A stretch of DNA of 64,000 bases from Mytilus trossulus (taxonomy: Eukaryota > Mollusca > Bivalvia > Mytilida > Mytilidae): positions 92,641,059 through 92,705,058 of the forward strand of contig NC_086374.1 in NCBI RefSeq assembly GCF_036588685.1. The letters run 5' to 3'. Position 1 is the first letter of the stretch. Each line of letters opens with the position of its first letter. The translations under genes and the position numbers were made by a program. The notes beneath the pieces are model-generated. The model was not told where the DNA came from. It saw only the letters and a program-made list of their open reading frames with translations, and ran no database searches. Positions 60,360-64,000 of this stretch are shown in pieces.

Positions 60360-60990
60360 AATTTCTTGGCTCACATTTTGAAAATTGCATGATTTTAAGA
60401 CACGTTTCCTACAATAGTAGAGGGGCATTATGTTTTCTGGTCTGCGTTCGTTTGTTAGTCAGTCCATCCGTCTTTCCAGCTTCATGTTCAAGTTTTTGGT
60501 CAAGGTAGTTTTTGATGTAGTTGAAGTCTAATCAACTTGAAACTTAGAACACATGTTCCGCCAAACTAGACTTTTGACCCCAATTTCATGGTCCACTGAC
60601 CATAGAAAATGAAAGTGCGCGATTCAGATTAAAGTTTTTGGTCAAGGTAGTTCCTGATGAAGTTGAAGTCCAATCAACTTGAAACTGAGTTTTCATGTTC
60701 CTAATGAAATGATCTTTCTAATTTTAAAGCCAAATTAGAATTTTTACCACAATTTCACAGTCCACTGAACATAGAAAATGAAAGTGCGAGTTTCAGGTTC
60801 AAGTTTTTGGTCAAGGTAGCTTTTGATCAAGTCAGAAGTCCAATCAACTTGAAACTTAGTACACATATTTCTTCTTATGGTATGATCTTTTTTATTTCAA
60901 TGCAAAATATATTTTTTACCCAATTTCACAGTCCATTGAACATGGAAAATGATAGCGCAAGTGGGGAATCCATGTACTTTAGACACATTC
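60360..60990 (+). repeat. Tandem copies of the GTCCACTGAAC interspersed family
   Basis: AAGTTTTTGGTCAAGGTAG occurs near 60490, 60632 and 60800. Each is followed by GAAGTC..AATCAACTTGAAAC, and each unit ends near CAGTCCACTGAACATAGAAA-like text. Unit spacing is about 142 and 170 bp. No protein is encoded. Confidence 0.7.
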
Positions 60991-61149
60991 TTGTGAATTA
61001 AATAAATAAAAAAAACAAATTTGTTGGGCACAAAATTTATTTGTTTCTGTGCCTCACATAAACATGTGTTAGTGGGGTCCTAGTTGACATGTCAGGGTTT
61101 TTTAGTTTATAAGAATCAAGATAATAACAGAAAATAACTATCAGTAGAA

Positions 61150-61270
61150 TGCTACAAGGTTCTTTGGGTTTTGCTCATTGTTGAAGGTTTTCGGTGAACT
61201 ATAGTTAACCAATCTCTGATGGAGAGTTTTTATTGACAATCAAATCTTGTTAATCTTCCTTCCTGTATTG
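61150..61270 (-). repeat. SINE-like bivalve interspersed repeat, worn copy
   Basis: GGTTTTGCTCATTGTTGAAG, GGTGAACTATAGTTAACC and TGATGGAGAGTTTTTATTGA resemble the middle and end of the family, in minus orientation. Poorly preserved. Confidence 0.45.
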
Positions 61271-61854
61271 TGGAGTTTTATTATTACAAAAATGCAACTT
61301 GGTTATAATCGCAATAATTAAAACACCATTTTGAAATTCTGTTTATGAATTAAGGAGGTTCAAGGGTACAAAAAATTTAGCAAAAATTTAAACATTTTTT
61401 TCTTCATTACAAATTTTATCTGTGACACATAAGTTGTTACTTTATGATATGGGACAAAAAAACAACAAAAAAATCAATTTGTTTTGGCCTAAGATGACTT
61501 TCAAAAAATTTTATCTTTGAAAAAGCTCCAAATTATCTCCCTTTGGTGAAAAATTGTCATTTTTTTTTGCATTGAAATTGAAATATCTTTTTAAACTCAT
61601 CGGTGACTTATATTTTAATTTTTTTTTCAAATTAACTGCACTTAAACTCAACTATTGTACAATTTAGGCAATTTCTATAACTTATAACCGTGAGCCCGCT
61701 TTAATGGGATTTTTCTCCATATGGCAATAATCAAAATTGCATTTTAATTTAAAATGTCAAAATCCCAATAATAAATGCAAGCAAAAATTTTCGAATTTAC
61801 AATAATCTATATAACAGAAGGTATCAAAACAAAAGACTAAAATCTATTTTAGAT

Positions 61855-63699
61855 TTATTTATACGATGACGAATAATATTCATCTTCTAGTTCAAAGAGT
61901 TCAACAGACATCTCATCCTTCAAGTTCATCAATGTTTTGTCACATTCACTTTGTATGTTTTTATACAGTTGAGTGTTAGTGGTGATGGACTCATTCACTG
62001 ATGGAAAGTCATTTAATACAAGAAACTGTTTGAGATCTGATACCAGCTTCATTAGAGATTCTCCAGCCCTTCCCTGCAAAAAAAAAAATTAGAAATTTTA
62101 ATTTAGTACATACACATATAAAACTTAGAGGGAAAATCTTACCAATTGTATCATCTGCCTTAAATCTGTTTAGGATTTTCCTTTCTGCAGGTATGTTATT
62201 ATATTTTGAATTATAGGAGACTTGAGAAAAAGTTACTGGTGAAATATTGGACTTACAAAAACTGGCTATTTTATAATCTTTAAAATAAAGAATGGATATG
62301 AGGAATGTGTCAAAGAGTCCACTCTTGGCAATACATTAAAATACGTTGCATGTCAACCTCTGTATTATGTTATAATATTTGGTTAAGTTTATATCTCATA
62401 CACTTCTGGCAATATCTTTAACTCTTGCTGGTGAGACCTTGCCAAAAACCATGGCATATTCACAGTCGACTTATCGTGCAAGTATCTGATTTTGCTATAA
62501 TGCTGGAATTGTACTTACAATGTATCACTTTTTCACAATCTTTTTTTTCAATTTTCATTCCATTTTGAACTTTTTTATCTTATAAAAACACAATTAATAC
62601 CTGTACAGTCATCATGGTCATGACAGTGAAACAATCAGTGTTTGTATTTTCAAATAAAATATCTCCCAAACCTTTAATCCACACTTGGTATCCACTAAGA
62701 ATTAAGTGGATCCCATAGTATGTGTAGTTTATTGGAATACTTACAATATTAGAAGCTCTGACTTGCATTTCATACTGGTCCTGCTCCGTCTGAGTCATCT
62801 TTGCAATCTGGGAATCCTCCTCTACCTGCCAATACAAATGTCATGCTCCAGATTAATAAATATAACCCAATACATGCATCTAAACCATCAACATTTTCTT
62901 TTTTGTCCTTGATATTCCGTTTCAATTTCTTACACTGACCACTTTAAAAGTTCCATTGAAAAAGATCAATATATTTGATTACAGACAGTGTTTATACTTG
63001 TTCAACAATTTCTATATAAGATTTTGAACAAATTTCTATTGTTTATAATTTGCTGTTTCAGAATCTAATGGATTCTGGGTATTTTTTCTAATGCATACAC
63101 CTAAATGTAATGATTGGTTTAAAACGTTCTAACAATGGAAATTCAACCAATGAACTAAATAAAGGTAATTTTCATGTTGTTGTATGAACAATGAGATAAA
63201 CCATAGTCCTTTAGTTATTAGAATCTAAAGGACTATGGTTTACCTTTAAAGGGGAATTGTTGGACTTACTAATGTCCTACAGAGGTGTTTTGGAATTTTT
63301 ACAAATGTATTTCAGAATCTTTTTTCTATTTAAACGAAAAAAGTATATTAATATTTATGAAAAAATTACATCATTGTCATGTTTGTCATGTAAACAAACT
63401 ACTTGATCAGAATTTCAATTTTCCTTATTTGGTGATGAAATTCAGTGCTGTTTATTTTAAATAGTAGGCCTAATTAACCTTCTCAGATAATCTGTAAAAG
63501 TAAAATTTCTGTATTAACATACATTTCAAAAAATTAATCTTATAAACAAAATTTGTCTCTTTGGTACACTCACCCTAGCTAGTCGTATTATTTCTGTAAA
63601 GTTATCAAACATGGACCTGACATCATCCTTTAACTTTTTGTGGTAGGTTTTTAACAAAGCCTCTTTTGTCTGTGATATTGCTCTTTGAGGTTGAGACAT
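61855..63699 (-). CDS. MED22: Mediator complex subunit 22 (MED22/Surf5), complete
   Basis: Three exons read leftwards: 63699-63574 (ATG at 63699), 62825-62745 and 62073-61855 (TAA), joined in phase 0 with GT/AG borders, giving 141 residues. The protein matches MED22 along its full length: an N-terminal helix [19 protein letters not shown], then [20 protein letters not shown], then [28 protein letters not shown] and a C-terminal [15 protein letters not shown]22 is a helical subunit of the Mediator head module that bridges activators and RNA polymerase II in the nucleus, pairing with MED11. The length equals the shorter vertebrate form, with no long C-terminal extension. The gene is convergent with STKLD1. 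No promoter element stands out upstream of 63699. Confidence 0.95.
63198..63241. repeat. Perfect 17-bp hairpin in MED22 intron 1
   Basis: AAACCATAGTCCTTTAG and CTAAAGGACTATGGTTT flank the 10-bp loop TTATTAGAAT. It may be the centre of a worn foldback element. Confidence 0.65.
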
Positions 63700-64000
63700 G
63701 ATGTATCTATTTCAAACAACCATAACTACAAGAAAATTGTTATTATAATTTAATATTGGTAAATATAGGATAAATAGAGATTCCACCACTCAGGATTCAC
63801 TCAGGTTCATCATAATCTTTTGGCTAATATGGCAGTATTTACACCACAAATTTTACTCTGAGTACAGACAAATCTGTGCACCTGCAAAAGTTTTAAAGCA
63901 TGGGTGGACCTAGGAAATCAAATTTTAAATGCAATTTATGTTTAAGAAAATAATAAACTTTTCTGGATTTTGCTATCTATCATGTCTATTGTTTCTTCAT

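Overview
This is AT-rich eukaryotic DNA with intron-split genes and many palindromic and interspersed repeats. Exon sequences, repeat families and gene content point to a bivalve mollusc, most likely a mussel (Mytilidae). The species call rests on remembered repeat families and was not searched. Gene models were built by hand from splice signals, reading phase and protein similarity.

Layout. Positions 1-5974 (+) hold the last six exons of a glycerophosphocholine phosphodiesterase (GPCPD1/GDE5-like). Positions 8077-11667 (-) hold a secreted-type lectin gene: a PAN/apple-like exon, a Thr/Ser/Pro linker exon and two C-type lectin exons, all joined by phase-1 introns; its first exon was not found. 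Positions 12.9-25.6 kb form a gene-poor, repeat-rich block. Inside it, at 19.06-20.47 kb, is a GC-rich intronless island with a virus-type A32-like packaging ATPase and an overlapping zinc-finger plus adenain-like cysteine protease. This looks like a remnant of a Maverick/Polinton/adintovirus-like element. A 5'-truncated LINE follows (22.99-24.44 kb, -). Positions 26974-58307 (+) hold a complete gene of about 22 coding exons for a protein kinase-like domain followed by ARM-type repeats, assigned to STKLD1 (SgK071). Positions 61855-63699 (-) hold a complete three-exon MED22 gene (Mediator subunit 22).

Genes together. No operon-like logic applies. STKLD1 and MED22 lie tail to tail about 3.5 kb apart. 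Their human counterparts both sit in the surfeit neighbourhood of 9q34, so this looks like ancient conserved linkage.

The most notable observations are the endogenous virus-like island and its odd reading-frame arrangement; a 52-bp tandem array that duplicates the 3' splice site and exon edge of STKLD1 exon 5; a palindromic 21-bp satellite in three places; and several foldback or TIR elements in STKLD1 introns, including two nearly identical 453-bp copies.
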